Positions 27,901 through 36,719 of a DNA stretch of 36,719 bases are shown here, one piece after another. This DNA comes from Comamonadaceae bacterium (GTDB lineage Bacteria; Pseudomonadota; Gammaproteobacteria; Burkholderiales; Burkholderiaceae_C). The number at the start of each line of letters is the position of its first letter. Position 1 is the stretch's first letter. The notes below the pieces were generated by a model. The model saw nothing but the letters and a program-made list of their open reading frames with translations. It did not search any database and had not been told where the DNA came from. Location: positions 1 through 36,719 of the forward strand of contig CANGEG010000003.1 of NCBI GenBank assembly GCA_947452725.1, written 5' to 3'. The translations under genes were made by a program, and so were the position numbers.

Positions 27901-28565
27901 GTGAGCGAGTGCAGCATCGCCCGCCACAGTGCTGGTTGCCAGCGCTGGTCTTCGGCCAAAGCTTGCGCAGGGCCGCTAGGTTGGCTCAACTCGTCGCGCC
28001 CGGCAGCCCAGTCTTGCAGCCAATCGGCGCGGTAATTTTGGTACTGGTCAAACAAGTCGGCCAACTGGCTGGCCAGCTGCAACATGCGGGTGTCGTCGAA
28101 CGCCGTGTCAGCGTCATGACCAGGAGACAGGTAGCGGGCCATAGGCGCAAATTCGGGTTGCGCCAGCAAACCTGGCAAAACTTGCATCAGCCGCCAGGTC
28201 ATGGGTAATTTGTCCAGCGGAGACTCGCGTGGAACTCCTTGTGCGCCCAGCACCAGACGGTAAGCGCGCCACATAAAGCGCCCCGGCAACTCCACCCGCA
28301 CCGCCGAACATACGCCAGACTGCTGCGCCAACGCCATCTTGAACCACTCGGCCATGCCACTGCTTTGTACCAAGATCACTTCTTCTTCGAGGGGCCGCAG
28401 GGGGTGGCTGCCCAGCCAGGCGATCACCGTGTGCGCCAGATCCTCGGATCGGTTGCCGTGCAAAACAATGAATCCGGTACGGATGACATTCTCAGCTGGA
28501 TTGACTTTGGAGTTTTCTATAGAGTCGGCTGGCATCAAAGCATCCTGGGCGGTTGGCACATGCAA
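24906..28565 (-). CDS. recC: Exodeoxyribonuclease V subunit gamma (RecC)
   Basis: 'GFIVLHGNRSEDLAHTVIAWL...EEVILVQSSGMAEWFKMALAQ', 'GVTFCTLMPMRAIPFEVVCLLGMNDGDYPR'; overlaps recB start by 8 nt. N-terminal start not certain. Confidence 0.95.
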   Translation of the reverse strand: MHVPTAQDALMPADSIENSKVNPAENVIRTGFIVLHGNRSEDLAHTVIAWLGSHPLRPLEEEVILVQSSGMAEWFKMALAQQSGVCSAVRVELPGRFMWRAYRLVLGAQGVPRESPLDKLPMTWRLMQVLPGLLAQPEFAPMARYLSPGHDADTAFDDTRMLQLASQLADLFDQYQNYRADWLQDWAAGRDELSQPSGPAQALAEDQRWQPALWRAMLHSLTPAQRGVTRPDLHRQVVARLHSGENFAGPLPRRVVVFGMSHIPGAMLEMMAALAPHSQVIVAVPNPCRFYWGDIMEGRELFKIARRRHPMREALNTPPALEDMHMLAHPLLAAWGRQGRDFVRQLDAFDDAVATAQAFPLLKIDLFGEAPETAHTPMLTRMQHRIRDLEPLSVRHDDAPLAAEDRSVVFHLAHSPVRELEVLHDQLLALLAPSSITTDQKLPLNPRDVVVMVPDVQSMAPAIRAVFGQYSRHDKRFIPFDIADLSAKSSSPIILAVEWLLGLPLHRCGLSELVDLLEVPALAQRFGIDAEKLPLLMQWMTGSGIRWGLHEQQRAQLDLAACGDQNSAWFGLQRMLLGYASGSMAELSGATGWQGTEPYAEVGGLDAELAGSLAHLLQTLADWWQRTQSEATPGAWREHAQWLLGVLFKAVDEIDTLALSALSDGLDYWLRACEQAGFAQAVGLAALRQGWLDALQVPSLAQRFRAGGVTFCTLMPMRAIPFEVVCLLGMNDGDYPRRTQRSDFDLMGQRGMFRPGDRSRQHDDRQLMLEALLSARRVLYVSWTGHSVRDNSAQPPSVLVSQLRDYIASAWGEQAVIDRTTSHPLQPFSRRYFESGSSLQTYAREWRSLYESTNMAEQGCRTDNSSTLVPTTLCLVKPERLGQERLDQDRLVRFFRNPVKAFFKERFGVSFWSPEEEPGDTEAFGFDGLANYQLIQSQIQHWPAPTQCQGLEAGITARLEALDRAGSLPMQGLGQLKKAELQGTLSAMAQAWAGLGHAFPLTSERVAVSYEHRCQDHTLVLRDWLDGICQNSDGDRAWVILDASKITAKNGKVYVARPDKLLRAWLQSMLAASVGQVLQGRVVGQDGELHIQPMPPEQALQGLNILCEVWLQGQNAPLPLPLKTALALAAGAQSEEDSQADAKAELAYEGGGGGGGGGGAISEQLAEVREMCLARVFPDFEALCSAKAPNGMDVTALARLVYGPLLAWSAQCVKAVSYA
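25089..25118. repeat. (ACC)10 trinucleotide microsatellite in recC, encoding Gly10
   Basis: Uninterrupted ACC x10 on + strand (GGT x10 on the coding strand) gives AYE-GGGGGGGGGG-AISEQ. Confidence 0.97.
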
Positions 28566-28650
28566 ATAGGCGATTACTAAAGCGATGACGATTGTTCACT
28601 GGAAGGTCGACTTTAGCGGGCCAGCCACGCAAAAAATTGCGGGGCAACAA

Positions 28651-28674
28651 AAAAGCGCCGCTAGCGGCGCTTTT
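28651..28674 (-). terminator. Terminator downstream of acs
   Basis: 24-bp palindrome AAAAGCGCCGCTAGCGGCGCTTTT; on the minus strand followed by further Ts. Confidence 0.8.
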
Positions 28675-28695
28675 AGGCGGGGTTTTACAGCCTGA

Positions 28696-30654
28696 TCAGT
28701 ATGCCTGACCCAACTGGCTCAAGATGTGCGGATTTTCCAGCGTACTGGTGTCCTGCGTGATCTCTTCGCCTTTGGCCAGCGAGCGAAGCAAGCGGCGCAT
28801 GATCTTGCCTGAGCGCGTCTTAGGCAGATTTTCCCCAAAACGAATATCTTTGGGTTTAGCGATCGGGCCAATTTCTTTGGCAATGTGATCTCGCAACTGT
28901 TTGGCAATTGCCTTGCCTTCTTCGTTGTTGGGCAATGAGCGCTTGAGCACAACAAAAGCACAGATGGCTTCGCCCGTGGTGTCGTCGGGACGACCCACGA
29001 CGGCGGCTTCGGCCACCAGCTCGGTGCAACTGACCAAGGCCGATTCGATTTCCATGGTGCCCATGCGGTGGCCCGACACGTTCAATACATCGTCAATACG
29101 GCCTGTGATGGTGAAGTAACCGGTCTTCTCATCACGAATCGCACCATCGCCCGCCAAATAGTACTTGCCGTGAAACTCCTCGGGGTAGTAGCTCTTGATG
29201 AAGCGGTCTGGATCGCCCCAGATGTTGCGAATCATGGAAGGCCATGGGCGTTTAACGACCAAAATGCCGCCTTGGCCGTTAGGCATATCGTGCCCTGCTT
29301 CGTCCACTACTGCAGCTTGAATGCCAGGGAACGGCAAGGTGCAAGAGCCAGGCACCATAGGAGTCACACCAGGTAAAGGGGTGATCATGTGGCCACCCGT
29401 TTCGGTTTGCCAGAAAGTGTCCACGATCGGGCACCGACTGCCGCCCACATGCTCGTAGTACCACTCCCAGGCGGCAGGGTTGATCGGCTCGCCGACCGAG
29501 CCCAAAAGGCGCAGGCTGGACAGGTCGTAGCTCTTGGGATGCACGGCGTCGTTGGCTTCTGCCATTTTGATCAACGAGCGGATAGCGGTCGGCGCTGTAT
29601 AGAAGATCGACACTTTATGGTCTTGAATCATCTTCCAAAAGCGTCCTGCATCTGGGTAAGTGGGGACGCCTTCGAACACGATTTCGGTGCCGCCAAGGGC
29701 CAAGGGGCCATAGGTGATGTACGTGTGGCCCGTGACCCAGCCAATATCGGCCGTGCACCAAAACACGTCGTCAGCCTTCAAGTCAAATGTCCACTTGGTG
29801 GTCAGCGCGGCATGCAGCAGGTAGCCGCCAGTGCTGTGTTGCACACCTTTGGGCTTGCCCGTTGAGCCCGATGTGTAGAGCAAGAACAAGGGGTGCTCAG
29901 CGCCCACCCATTCAGGCTCGCAGGTGGTAGATTGCTTGTCGGCCAAGTCCTGCATCCACAAGTCTCGACCGGCGGTCATTGCAATCTCCGAGCCACTGCG
30001 CTTGATGACCAATACGTTTTTGATCGAGTCGCAACCGCCCAACGCCAAGGCTTCGTCAACGATGGATTTGAGTGGCAGTTGCTTGCCTCCGCGCACTTGG
30101 TGGTCGGCGGTAATCACAGCCACAGCACCAGTGTCTTCAATGCGATCGCGAAGCGAGTGACCCGAGAAGCCCCCAAACACCACCGAGTGGGTAGCACCAA
30201 TGCGGGCGCAGGCCTGCATGGCGGCCACGCCTTCGATGGACATGGAGATGTAGATGACGACTCGGTCGCCTTTTTCTACACCCAGAGATTTCAGAGCATT
30301 GGCGTATTGGCAGGTCTTGGCCAAGAGTTGGCTGTAAGTGATCTTGGTGACTTCGCCGCCGTCGGCTTCAAAAATAATGGCGGTTTTGTCGCCCAAGCCT
30401 TTTTCAACGTTACGGTCCAAACAGTTGTAAGAGGCATTCAAGGTGCCATCTTCGAACCACTTGAAAAAAGGCGCATGGGATTCATCCAGCACTTTGGTAA
30501 ATGGCGTCTTCCAAGTAATGAACTCCTTGGCCAAGCGGCCCCAGTAGCCTTGGTAGTCGGCATCAGCCTCTTGACACAAGGCCTCGTAGGCGGCCATGCC
30601 TGAAATATGGGCATTTTGAGCAAATGCCGGGCTTGGATTGTAAATGGTGCTCAT
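28696..30654 (-). CDS. acs: Acetyl-CoA synthetase
   Basis: '[23 protein letters not shown]', '[19 protein letters not shown]', '[24 protein letters not shown]', '[13 protein letters not shown]'. Confidence 0.98.
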   Translation of the reverse strand: MSTIYNPSPAFAQNAHISGMAAYEALCQEADADYQGYWGRLAKEFITWKTPFTKVLDESHAPFFKWFEDGTLNASYNCLDRNVEKGLGDKTAIIFEADGGEVTKITYSQLLAKTCQYANALKSLGVEKGDRVVIYISMSIEGVAAMQACARIGATHSVVFGGFSGHSLRDRIEDTGAVAVITADHQVRGGKQLPLKSIVDEALALGGCDSIKNVLVIKRSGSEIAMTAGRDLWMQDLADKQSTTCEPEWVGAEHPLFLLYTSGSTGKPKGVQHSTGGYLLHAALTTKWTFDLKADDVFWCTADIGWVTGHTYITYGPLALGGTEIVFEGVPTYPDAGRFWKMIQDHKVSIFYTAPTAIRSLIKMAEANDAVHPKSYDLSSLRLLGSVGEPINPAAWEWYYEHVGGSRCPIVDTFWQTETGGHMITPLPGVTPMVPGSCTLPFPGIQAAVVDEAGHDMPNGQGGILVVKRPWPSMIRNIWGDPDRFIKSYYPEEFHGKYYLAGDGAIRDEKTGYFTITGRIDDVLNVSGHRMGTMEIESALVSCTELVAEAAVVGRPDDTTGEAICAFVVLKRSLPNNEEGKAIAKQLRDHIAKEIGPIAKPKDIRFGENLPKTRSGKIMRRLLRSLAKGEEITQDTSTLENPHILSQLGQAY

Positions 30655-30817
30655 ATTTGTCTCCTGAAAAGCTGATGCCTACAATTTAGATCAAATGTCG
30701 GTGTTAGCTCTTACAAAGTACTGACGGACACAAACCTTGCATTGCAAGCGCTCGACAACCCCCTAAAATGCCCACTTACCCCTATTCATTGCTTGCCTGC
30801 TTTCGGACACCCTTGAC

Positions 30818-31429
30818 ATGCCCATGCCACCACCGCCGACGCCCAAGCCGAAAGCCATCCGCCCCTTGCCCCGTCTGATCTTTGCTAGCCGTTGGTTGCA
30901 ATTACCGCTGTATTTGGGGCTGATTGCTGCACAAGCCGTCTACGTTTACCACTTTTGGGTGGAGTTGGTGCATCTGCTCGAAGCCGCGTTTGGCAATGCG
31001 GAGGCGCTTCAAGCCCTGGTCATCAGCATCGGCTACAAGACTGGCACAACGGTCATTCAGCTCAATGAAACCATCATCATGCTGGTGGTGCTGGCATTGA
31101 TCGACGTGGTCATGATCTCCAACCTCTTGATTATGGTGATTGTGGGCGGGTACGAAACCTTTGTCTCGCGTATGAATCTGGAAGGCCATCCCGACCAGCC
31201 CGAATGGCTGGACCATGTCAACGCATCGGTTCTCAAGGTCAAGCTGGGCACAGCCATCATTGGCATCAGCTCCATTCACTTGCTCAAGACCTTCATCAAT
31301 GCGGCCAACTACGAAGAAAAAGTGCTGCTGTGGCAAACGCTGATTCACATCACTTTCTTGCTCAGCGCGATGGCCATTGCCTTCACCGACCGCTTGATGA
31401 CGCGCCAAAACAGTGCAGGCATGCATTGA
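30818..31429 (+). CDS. YqhA / UPF0114 (TIGR00645) family membrane protein
   Basis: 'RLIFASRWLQLPLYLGLIAAQAVYVYHFWVEL', 'LALIDVVMISNLLIMVIVGGYETFVSR', 'LKVKLGTAIIGISSIHLLKTFI'. Confidence 0.93.
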   Translation: MPMPPPPTPKPKAIRPLPRLIFASRWLQLPLYLGLIAAQAVYVYHFWVELVHLLEAAFGNAEALQALVISIGYKTGTTVIQLNETIIMLVVLALIDVVMISNLLIMVIVGGYETFVSRMNLEGHPDQPEWLDHVNASVLKVKLGTAIIGISSIHLLKTFINAANYEEKVLLWQTLIHITFLLSAMAIAFTDRLMTRQNSAGMH

Positions 31430-31471
31430 GCTTCACACTTTATTTTTTGTTTTTAACTTGGACGATCTCCC

Positions 31472-33025
31472 ATGACCACACTCATCAAACAAGAAGACTT
31501 AATTGAATCGGTTGCCGCCTCCCTGCAGTACATCAGCTATTACCACCCGGCTGACTTTATTTCGCACCTGGCCTCGGCTTACACCCGAGAGCAAAGCCCT
31601 GCAGCCAAAGATGCGATTGCGCAAATTTTGACCAACAGCAAAATGAGCGCGATGGGCCACCGACCGATTTGCCAAGACACCGGCATCGTCAACGTGTTCT
31701 TGAAAGTTGGCATGGATGTGAAATTCGATGGGTTCACCGGTAGTCTGGAAGACGCCATCAACGAAGGCGTTCGACGCGGCTACAACTACGCAGACAACAT
31801 GCTGCGCGCCTCGGTGGTCGATGACCCTCAGTTTGCCCGTAAAAACACCAAAGACAACACGCCCGCCGTGATCTTCACACAGATCGTGCCTGGCAATAAA
31901 GTCGATGTGACCGTGGCAGCCAAGGGCGGTGGCAGCGAAAACAAATCCAAAATGTACATGCTCAACCCCAGCGACAGTGTTGTCGACTGGGTCTTGAAAA
32001 CTGTGCCCACCATGGGGGCGGGCTGGTGCCCTCCGGGCATGCTGGGCATTGGCATTGGCGGCACCGCAGAAAAAGCTGTGCTAATGGCCAAAGAAAGCCT
32101 CATGGACGACTTGGACATGTATCAGTTGCTGGAAAAGTCCAGCAAAGGCGCCCCACTCACGCAAGTTGAAGAACTGCGCCTAGAGCTGTACCACAAGGTC
32201 AACGCATTGGGCATTGGTGCACAAGGCCTGGGCGGCCTGACCACGGTGCTGGATGTGAAGATCAAGATGTATCCCACGCATGCGGCCAGCAAGCCGATTG
32301 CCATGATTCCCAACTGCGCCGCCACTCGCCACGCGCACTTTGTGCTGGACGGCTCGGGCCCCGTGTACTTGGAGGCCCCATCGCTGGACCTGTGGCCCAA
32401 CGTCAATTGGACGCCCGACACGCAAAAGAGTAAGCGCGTCGACCTGAACACATTGACCAAAGAAGAGGTGGCCAGTTGGACACCTGGCCAAACCCTGTTG
32501 CTCAACGGCAAGATGCTCACAGGCCGTGACGCCGCGCACAAGCGCATTCAAGACATGCTGGCCAAGGGCGAGAAGCTGCCCGTAGATTTCACCAACCGCG
32601 TGATTTATTACGTCGGCCCTGTCGACCCCGTGCGCGACGAGGTAGTTGGCCCTGCTGGCCCCACCACCGCCACGCGAATGGACAAGTTCACCGAGATGAT
32701 GCTGGCGCAAACCGGCCTGATCTCGATGGTAGGCAAAGCAGAGCGCGGCCCTACTGCGATCGAAGCCATTAAAAAGCACAAGTCAGCCTACCTGATGGCC
32801 GTGGGAGGCGCAGCTTACTTGGTGTCTAAAGCCATCAAGCACGCCACCGTGGTGGGCTTTGCTGACCTGGGAATGGAGGCCATTTACGAGTTCGATGTGG
32901 TCGATATGCCTGTGACCGTAGCGGTGGACTCGGGCGGCACCAGCGCCCACATCACTGGTCCGGCCGAGTGGTCCAAGCGCATCGCCACAGGCGAGTTCAA
33001 AGGCATCGCGCTCGCTTCAGCCTAA
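31472..33025 (+). CDS. Class I (Fe-S) fumarate hydratase
   Basis: 'GHRPICQDTGIVNVFLKVG', 'KGGGSENKSKMYMLNPSD', 'GWCPPGMLGIGIGGTAEKAVLMAKESL', 'TTATRMDKFTEMML'. Confidence 0.96.
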   Translation: MTTLIKQEDLIESVAASLQYISYYHPADFISHLASAYTREQSPAAKDAIAQILTNSKMSAMGHRPICQDTGIVNVFLKVGMDVKFDGFTGSLEDAINEGVRRGYNYADNMLRASVVDDPQFARKNTKDNTPAVIFTQIVPGNKVDVTVAAKGGGSENKSKMYMLNPSDSVVDWVLKTVPTMGAGWCPPGMLGIGIGGTAEKAVLMAKESLMDDLDMYQLLEKSSKGAPLTQVEELRLELYHKVNALGIGAQGLGGLTTVLDVKIKMYPTHAASKPIAMIPNCAATRHAHFVLDGSGPVYLEAPSLDLWPNVNWTPDTQKSKRVDLNTLTKEEVASWTPGQTLLLNGKMLTGRDAAHKRIQDMLAKGEKLPVDFTNRVIYYVGPVDPVRDEVVGPAGPTTATRMDKFTEMMLAQTGLISMVGKAERGPTAIEAIKKHKSAYLMAVGGAAYLVSKAIKHATVVGFADLGMEAIYEFDVVDMPVTVAVDSGGTSAHITGPAEWSKRIATGEFKGIALASA

Positions 33026-33036
33026 AGCCTTTGCCC

Positions 33037-33903
33037 ATGCACGCAGCGGCGCAAGCTCCCATTGGCGTTTTTGACAGCGGCATTGGGGGCCTGAGCGTGC
33101 TGAAAGCCTTGCAAGCCGAGCTGCCGCATGAGCGCTTCGTGTATTTGGCCGACAGCGCCCATGCCCCCTATGGCGAGCGTGGAGACGCCTTTGTCGCCGA
33201 GCGTACTCATGCCATTGCAGACTATTTGGTTTCACACCACCACATCAAGGCCTTGGTCGTGGCGTGCAACACCGCCACGGCGGCAGCCATTCACGAAGCA
33301 CGCAGCCGCTACGCTCAGCTGCCTTTGGTCGGCGTGGAGCCAGCCCTCAAGCCTGCAGTGGCGCACAGCAAGACTCAGCGAATCGGGGTGATCGGCACGC
33401 ATGGCACTTTGGGCAGTACCAAGTTCGCCAGCTTGCTGGCCACGGTGCAAGGCCAAGCCGAGTTTGTGATTCAACCCTGCAAGGGTTTGGCGCATGCCAT
33501 TGAGCTGTCCACGATCCAAGCACCGGCAGGAGACCACGAGCAAAGGGAGGTGCACCGCCTGTGCGTGCAATACACCCAAGCCATGGGCCAGTTTGGCAAG
33601 GGGCAAGGGCAGATTGACACGTTGGTGCTGGGCTGCACCCACTACGTGTTTGCGGCTGAAGATTTGCAGCAAATTCTTGGACCCGATGTCACCCTGATTT
33701 CTACAGGCGAACCGGTGGCCCGGCAAACGCGGCGTTTGCTTGAAGCGGCGGGTCTGCTGGCGAGTTCGTCCAAAGCCGTCCTTACTGAAAGCAACCGCAC
33801 CCAGTTGCTGACCAGTGGCTCACTGATCGCTTTGCGGGCGGCGGCCCTGCGCTGGCTGCAGCTGCCTGCACATGCTTGCGCCGAAGCACTGACGTTGCGC
33901 TGA
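33037..33903 (+). CDS. murI: Glutamate racemase
   Basis: 'IGVFDSGIGGLSVLKALQAELPHERFVYLADSAHAPYG', 'VVACNTATAAAIHEAR', 'LVLGCTHYVF'. ATG at 33037 preferred over the track start in fumarase. Confidence 0.96.
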   Translation: MHAAAQAPIGVFDSGIGGLSVLKALQAELPHERFVYLADSAHAPYGERGDAFVAERTHAIADYLVSHHHIKALVVACNTATAAAIHEARSRYAQLPLVGVEPALKPAVAHSKTQRIGVIGTHGTLGSTKFASLLATVQGQAEFVIQPCKGLAHAIELSTIQAPAGDHEQREVHRLCVQYTQAMGQFGKGQGQIDTLVLGCTHYVFAAEDLQQILGPDVTLISTGEPVARQTRRLLEAAGLLASSSKAVLTESNRTQLLTSGSLIALRAAALRWLQLPAHACAEALTLR

Positions 33904-33909
33904 GTTTTT

Positions 33910-34527
33910 TCAGGCTGAAGTGCCAGAGGTGGCTCGGCCTAGGGTACCTGAGCCACTTGGCACGCTTGCGCTTGCCACGGGTTGAACGGTTGCCCACAAA
34001 CGCTGCCCCGTCAGCTCCAAATGCGTGAGATAAACCCGCACATCAAACTCCAGCTGGTGATAAGAGGGCTCCATGTGCTCGCACAGCTGATAGAAAGCGC
34101 GGTCATGGTCGCGCAGGCGCAAGTGCGCCAACTCATGCACGGTGATCATGCGCAAAAACTCGGGGGGCGTGTCTTTGAACATTGCAGCCAATTTGATCTC
34201 GCGCTTTGACTTGAGCTTGCTACCCTGCACACGAGAAATGGTGGAATGCATGCCCAGCGCGTTGTTCACCACATGGATCTTGCTGTCAAAGGCAACTTTA
34301 CTTACCGCATCCGCATTGCGCATGAACTCGTTTTTCAAACCCATCACGTACTGATACAAAGCCCCGTCAGTCCTTATGCCATGGGCTTGCGGGTAACGCG
34401 CGAGCAACCACGGCGCCAAACTGTCTTGCGCGATTAGCGTCTGCACCTGTTGCTGTAGCGACTCGGAATAAGCCCGCAAAAAGGGTAAGCTGGGTAAAGC
34501 CAAGGTGAAAGGACTGTTGCCGCTCAA
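33910..34527 (-). CDS. YgjP-like (DUF45/M48-type) metallopeptidase family protein, TTG start
   Basis: 'ITVHELAHLRLRDHDRAFYQLCEHMEPSYHQLEFDVRVYL' with HELAH zinc motif; start codon is TTG (34525-34527) overlapping the upstream MFS TGA. Confidence 0.85.
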   Translation of the reverse strand: MSGNSPFTLALPSLPFLRAYSESLQQQVQTLIAQDSLAPWLLARYPQAHGIRTDGALYQYVMGLKNEFMRNADAVSKVAFDSKIHVVNNALGMHSTISRVQGSKLKSKREIKLAAMFKDTPPEFLRMITVHELAHLRLRDHDRAFYQLCEHMEPSYHQLEFDVRVYLTHLELTGQRLWATVQPVASASVPSGSGTLGRATSGTSA

Positions 34528-35843
34528 CGAGGCTGCGCGGCAGCAGACTCATTTAAAGCCGCTTGACGGCCGCGTTGTATATCTACAGGAATCAACAACA
34601 GCCATCCCAGCAAAAACAGCAAGGCGGTGGAGCCAATGGCCAAGCGTTGGTTGCCATCGGTGAGCCATGTGATCACACCATAGGTAAGCGGGCCAATGAT
34701 GCTGGCCAAGCGAATGGCAAAAGTCCACAAGCCAAAAAATTCACCCAAACGCTCCGCAGGTGCCAATAAGCCAGCCATGGCTCTGCCCCCCGATTGACTC
34801 GACCCCATGCACAGGCCGGCAATGGCCGCCGCCCACCAAAACTGTCCCTTGGTGGCTGACAAAGCGGCAATCACACAGGTCAGCATCCAGCCCCACAAGG
34901 TGAGCGCCAACGCCCTTTTGTGGCCGATGCGGTCTTGGATGTAGCCAAACACAAAAGCCCCAGCAAAAGCGGCGATGTTCAGCACAAAAATCAAGACCAT
35001 TGTTTCTTGCTTTTCAAAGCCAATCACTTGCTCTGCATAAATGGCGGCCAGCGTAATTGCCACCGCGACGCCGCCTTGATAGGCCACGGCGCAGGCCAGC
35101 AGTTGTGTAAAGTCCTCGAACTGGCGCACCGCTTGCAAGGTACGCCACAACTGGCGCAGTTGTCCCGCCGCGCCCACAGGCCGATGCAAATACGGTTGCG
35201 GCTTGGCGTGTTCTTTAAGCAAGGCAAAGGTGACCATCGCCGCCAACCCATAAATCACCGCAGTGATCCACATCGTCACAGGCACAAATTGCGCAGCCGG
35301 AATGTGCTGGCTTTGAGCCCACAGCACATAGCCCAGACTGATGCCCAAAGCTACCATGCCGCCAATGTAGCCCAGGGACCATCCCCAGCCACTGACCCGT
35401 CCCATCGCTTCGGGCTTGGCCAATTCTGGCAAAAACGCAGCGGTAAGGGACTCGCCATAAGAGAAAAAGGTGTTGGAAATCACGATCAACAGCATGGCTA
35501 CCACCACCTGTCCGGGCGAGGCCCAAGCCAGCGCCGCGGTGCTGATGACGCAGCCAATGGTGGCCCAAGCCAGCAGCTTCTTTTTGGCCGCCCAACGGTC
35601 CGCCCAAGCGCCCAAACCGGGCATGGTCAGCATGACAATGGCGTAAGACAGGCTGAGGGCCGAGGTCCAAGCCAAGGTGGCCCAAGCGGCGCCGTCGGCG
35701 ATGCCGCCCACAAAGTAGGCGGCGAACACAGCCGTAATGACTACAGTGGTGTAGCCTGAGTTGGCAAAGTCGTACATGGCCCAACCAAAGACTTCGCGTT
35801 GGCGAACCCCGGGGTTCAGTGCGTCAGCAGGAAAAAGCGCCAT
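34524..35843 (-). CDS. MFS transporter (UMF1/Atg22-like)
   Basis: 'VFGWAMYDFANSGYTTVVITAVFAAYFV' N-terminus and 12-TM pattern typical of UMF1-type MFS proteins. Confidence 0.9.
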   Translation of the reverse strand: MALFPADALNPGVRQREVFGWAMYDFANSGYTTVVITAVFAAYFVGGIADGAAWATLAWTSALSLSYAIVMLTMPGLGAWADRWAAKKKLLAWATIGCVISTAALAWASPGQVVVAMLLIVISNTFFSYGESLTAAFLPELAKPEAMGRVSGWGWSLGYIGGMVALGISLGYVLWAQSQHIPAAQFVPVTMWITAVIYGLAAMVTFALLKEHAKPQPYLHRPVGAAGQLRQLWRTLQAVRQFEDFTQLLACAVAYQGGVAVAITLAAIYAEQVIGFEKQETMVLIFVLNIAAFAGAFVFGYIQDRIGHKRALALTLWGWMLTCVIAALSATKGQFWWAAAIAGLCMGSSQSGGRAMAGLLAPAERLGEFFGLWTFAIRLASIIGPLTYGVITWLTDGNQRLAIGSTALLFLLGWLLLIPVDIQRGRQAALNESAAAQPR

Positions 35844-35866
35844 GGACGAAGTCTAGGCCCATCGCA

Positions 35867-36502
35867 TCAATGCAAGTGGCGGGGCCGACGCCCGCCACCT
35901 CCGTGGCCGCCTTGCGGCCCCGGGCCCATACCGCCACGTGGCGGTTTTCCCAGCTCCAAGGAATTCACCAAGTCTTCAAAGCGCTGTCCAAAGAGCTTGT
36001 CAATTTCACTCACTACGCCGCCCAGCTCAGCGCCATCAAAATGACGCTCCATGAGGCTGACTACGTCTTGCACCAACAGGTCGCGCTGCGCTTGCATGAT
36101 GGATGCGGGGTCTGGCCCCACAAACAAAATCAAAAAATCGTCTCGCGACTCACTGCCGCGCTCTTCATCTTCTTCGTCGTATTCGGTGTCGTAAAAGGTA
36201 ACTTCGATTTGGGCACCCGCAGCAGACACTTCATTGATGTTCATGCACATATCATCCAGAACTTGGCGAAAAGCCTCGTTGCCGCGCACGGTCCAACACA
36301 GCTGCAGGCGGTGCTCTTTGTCGTCAAATCGAATGCCTGGCTCTTCTTCGTAGAGGCTGTGTGCGCCCTCGGTCAACGAGCGGGCGCCGGCGTATTTCCA
36401 AAGGGGTTTGAGCGCCTCTTGCACTGCTTTGAGGTCCACATCGGTGCGGAGCAAGACGTCACCATGAACGTGAATTTCAAAAGGCGTGTTGTATGAACTC
36501 AT
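35867..36502 (-). CDS. Conserved hypothetical protein (possibly DUF6806-type) with Gly/Arg/His-rich tail
   Basis: 211 aa from ATG 36502 (MSSYNTPFEIHVHGDVLLRTDV...), acidic segment DTEYDEEDEERGSE, C-terminus GKPPRGGMGPGPQGGHGGGGRRPRHLH; coding-like, no antisense competitor with recognisable domains. Confidence 0.75.
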   Translation of the reverse strand: MSSYNTPFEIHVHGDVLLRTDVDLKAVQEALKPLWKYAGARSLTEGAHSLYEEEPGIRFDDKEHRLQLCWTVRGNEAFRQVLDDMCMNINEVSAAGAQIEVTFYDTEYDEEDEERGSESRDDFLILFVGPDPASIMQAQRDLLVQDVVSLMERHFDGAELGGVVSEIDKLFGQRFEDLVNSLELGKPPRGGMGPGPQGGHGGGGRRPRHLH

Positions 36503-36517
36503 GTTGTCTTCATTCGA

Positions 36518-36609
36518 TGGTGCCCCGAGCCGGAATCGAACCGGCACGCCCTCTCTCGAGAAGCGGCGGATTTTAAGTCCGCAGTGTCTACCACTTTCAC
36601 CATCGGGGC
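36518..36609 (-). tRNA. tRNA-Leu(UAA), CCA encoded
   Basis: Minus strand GCCCCGATGGTGAAAGTGGTAGACACTGCGGACTTAAAATCCGCCGCTTCTCGAGAGAGGGCGTGCCGGTTCGATTCCGGCTCGGGGCACCA; 7-bp acceptor stem, anticodon loop CTTAAAA (TAA), long variable arm. Confidence 0.96.
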
Positions 36610-36719
36610 CGTGCGACTGCTCGCAACTTGGTACCGCCCTAGTTTAACAGCCCGGCACAGAGCGTTTGGCTTTTGGGTTGGCTTTGCCTGATGTCGATAT
36701 ATCGCCCGCCCCTTTTCTA

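Noticed and set aside
32968-33036. N-terminal extension of murI inside fumarase
   Set aside because: Lies in the fumarase coding frame; MHAAAQAPIGVFDSGIGG at 33037 gives the canonical MurI N-terminus.
34920-35759. 279-aa plus-strand ORF antisense to the UMF1-type MFS gene
   Set aside because: Composition skewed to His/Gln/Arg, typical of antisense of a membrane-protein gene.
36518-36609. tRNA-Leu as an integration site for a genomic island
   Set aside because: No integrase, direct repeat of the tRNA 3' end or phage-like gene is visible in the window.

Overview
The window looks like a chromosomal segment of a betaproteobacterium (Burkholderiales/Comamonadaceae-like, judged from protein content only). 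It is mostly housekeeping: efp (5' truncated), a LOG-family protein, a minus-strand run MFS-rmuC-hydroxyacid dehydrogenase-Na+/H+ antiporter-pncB-nitroreductase-thioesterase-HDAC, a phasin gene, a patatin-like lipoprotein, feoAB plus a small Cys-rich ORF absent from the supplied track, an SDR dehydrogenase, gamma-glutamyltransferase, an unusual compact ABC transporter, recC-recB-recD, acs, a YqhA/UPF0114 protein, class I fumarase, murI, a YgjP-like metallopeptidase, a second MFS transporter, a conserved hypothetical and tRNA-Leu(UAA). I see no transposase, integrase, CRISPR array or rRNA. The least explained locus is ~17.18-18.95 kb. It holds an orphan ABC protein with a very short nucleotide-binding domain, a perfect 42-bp palindrome in its upstream region, and a divergent micro-transcription unit (strong SD, 11-aa ORF MKKKSKKPTKK, strong terminator). 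Other points of interest are the 48-aa CxxCx4C ORF after feoB, two PhaR-like motifs at the phasin promoter, a perfect Fur-like dyad, a LiuR-like 24-bp dyad, and a (GGT)10 poly-Gly microsatellite inside recC. All family calls come from reading motifs by eye; no searches were run.
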